Assembly: GCA_016845145.1 (NCBI GenBank)
Contig: JAERTE010000073.1
Location: 49,984-113,983, forward strand
DNA: 64,000 nt
Direction: 5' to 3'
Source of the DNA: Rhodospirillaceae bacterium
Lineage (GTDB): Bacteria; Pseudomonadota; Alphaproteobacteria; Rhodospirillales; Casp-alpha2
Positions 63,689 through 64,000 of the stretch are shown here, piece by piece. The notes beneath the pieces are model-generated. The model was not told the DNA's origin, made no database searches, and worked only from the letters and a program-made list of their open reading frames with translations. Position 1 is the first letter of the stretch; the number at the start of each line of letters is the position of its first letter. The position numbers were made by a program, and so were the translations under genes.

Positions 63689-64000
63689 AGGTTCTGGTCA
63701 CCGGCGCCACCGGATTCGTCGGTCGGCAACTATGTCCGATGCTGATTGATGCCGGCCACCAGGTCATCGCCGCCACCCGCTCGGATACCGCGCCGCATTT
63801 GCCGACTGGCGTCCGTTGCATCAATGTCGGCGATCTGACGCCCGGCACGCTATGGCGTGACGCGCTCGATGGCGTCGATGCCGTGATCCACTTGGCGGCA
63901 CGCACCCATGTCATGCATGAGACCGAGGCCAATCCGGAAATGGCATACCGCCGCATGAACGTCGAAGTCACCCGGCGCCTCGCAACCGAGTGTGCGGTTC
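63685..64000 (+). CDS. NAD-dependent epimerase/dehydratase, cut by window edge
   Basis: The first 105 residues of an extended SDR: KVLVTGATGFVGRQL (residues 2-16) is the cofactor motif, and VIHLAARTHVMHE near residue 70 is the next conserved strand, as in WbpV/WbpK-type enzymes that make 6-deoxy-HexNAc nucleotides. GTG 63685 overlaps the GT4 stop. The catalytic Tyr-Lys pair lies beyond the window, so activity cannot be judged. It probably makes the sugar used by the WbpL-like transferase or the GT4. Confidence 0.82.
   Translation, partial: MKVLVTGATGFVGRQLCPMLIDAGHQVIAATRSDTAPHLPTGVRCINVGDLTPGTLWRDALDGVDAVIHLAARTHVMHETEANPEMAYRRMNVEVTRRLATECAV

Noticed and set aside
1..64000. CRISPR arrays, tRNA or rRNA genes, and intact transposases
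   Set aside because: Looked for on both strands by eye; none seen apart from the IS3-family remnant.

Overview
The window is almost entirely a surface-polysaccharide locus of a Gram-negative bacterium. Moderately high GC, many ATGA/GTGA stop-start overlaps, GTG and TTG starts, and gene types common in Rhodospirillales-like Alphaproteobacteria suggest an alphaproteobacterium. The taxonomy is an inference, as no marker gene is present. No rRNA, tRNA or CRISPR was seen.

Left arm (1-9.7 kb, minus strand): a legionaminic-acid-type nonulosonate operon, legB-legC-legG-ptmE-oxidoreductase-legF-ptmA-amidotransferase, in nearly the order of the Campylobacter ptm locus but without a legI/neuB synthase. 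Ahead of it lie a winged-helix regulator and a NusG/RfaH-like antiterminator. An ops-like element sits between the antiterminator and legB. The regulator promoter and the promoter of a divergent radical SAM gene share a 43-bp promoter-operator module.

10-24.7 kb: a SPASM radical SAM gene; a DUF4956 / VTC / CotH / TPR-like set (cotH frameshifted); sugar methyltransferases, a GDP-mannose-dehydratase homologue, a GT2, a polytopic membrane protein and a GT-B-like protein.

24.8-37.5 kb: the most unusual part. A plus-strand run (deacetylase-like, GNAT, AsnB, acyl carrier protein, AsnB-like without the glutaminase Cys) converges on a minus-strand run. That run holds a B12 radical SAM, an acyl carrier protein, a 39-residue membrane peptide ending in a Tyr-x-x-Phe motif, an SGNH protein, an MBOAT, a class II aminoacyl-tRNA-synthetase-like amino acid:carrier-protein ligase and a KAS III-like protein. 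The set from carrier protein to ligase looks like a Gram-negative counterpart of the Dlt D-alanylation machinery, with a different activating enzyme.

37.5-64 kb: a large YfhO-like membrane protein; GDP-fucose synthesis (gmd, fcl, and later manC); a methyltransferase-GT2 fusion; a heparinase II/III-like enzyme; GT2 and GT-C enzymes; an IS3-family remnant; a second B12 radical SAM with a GT2-methyltransferase pair; a Wzy-like polymerase; another asnB; a cupin / C-methyltransferase / UXS-like SDR set; an internally deleted GT2-methyltransferase remnant; and a WbpL-type initiating transferase, a GT4 and an SDR that runs off the edge.

Together the genes can make a nonulosonic acid, GDP-L-fucose and branched or methylated sugars, start a repeat unit on undecaprenyl phosphate, extend and polymerise it, and decorate it with acyl, amide or aminoacyl groups.
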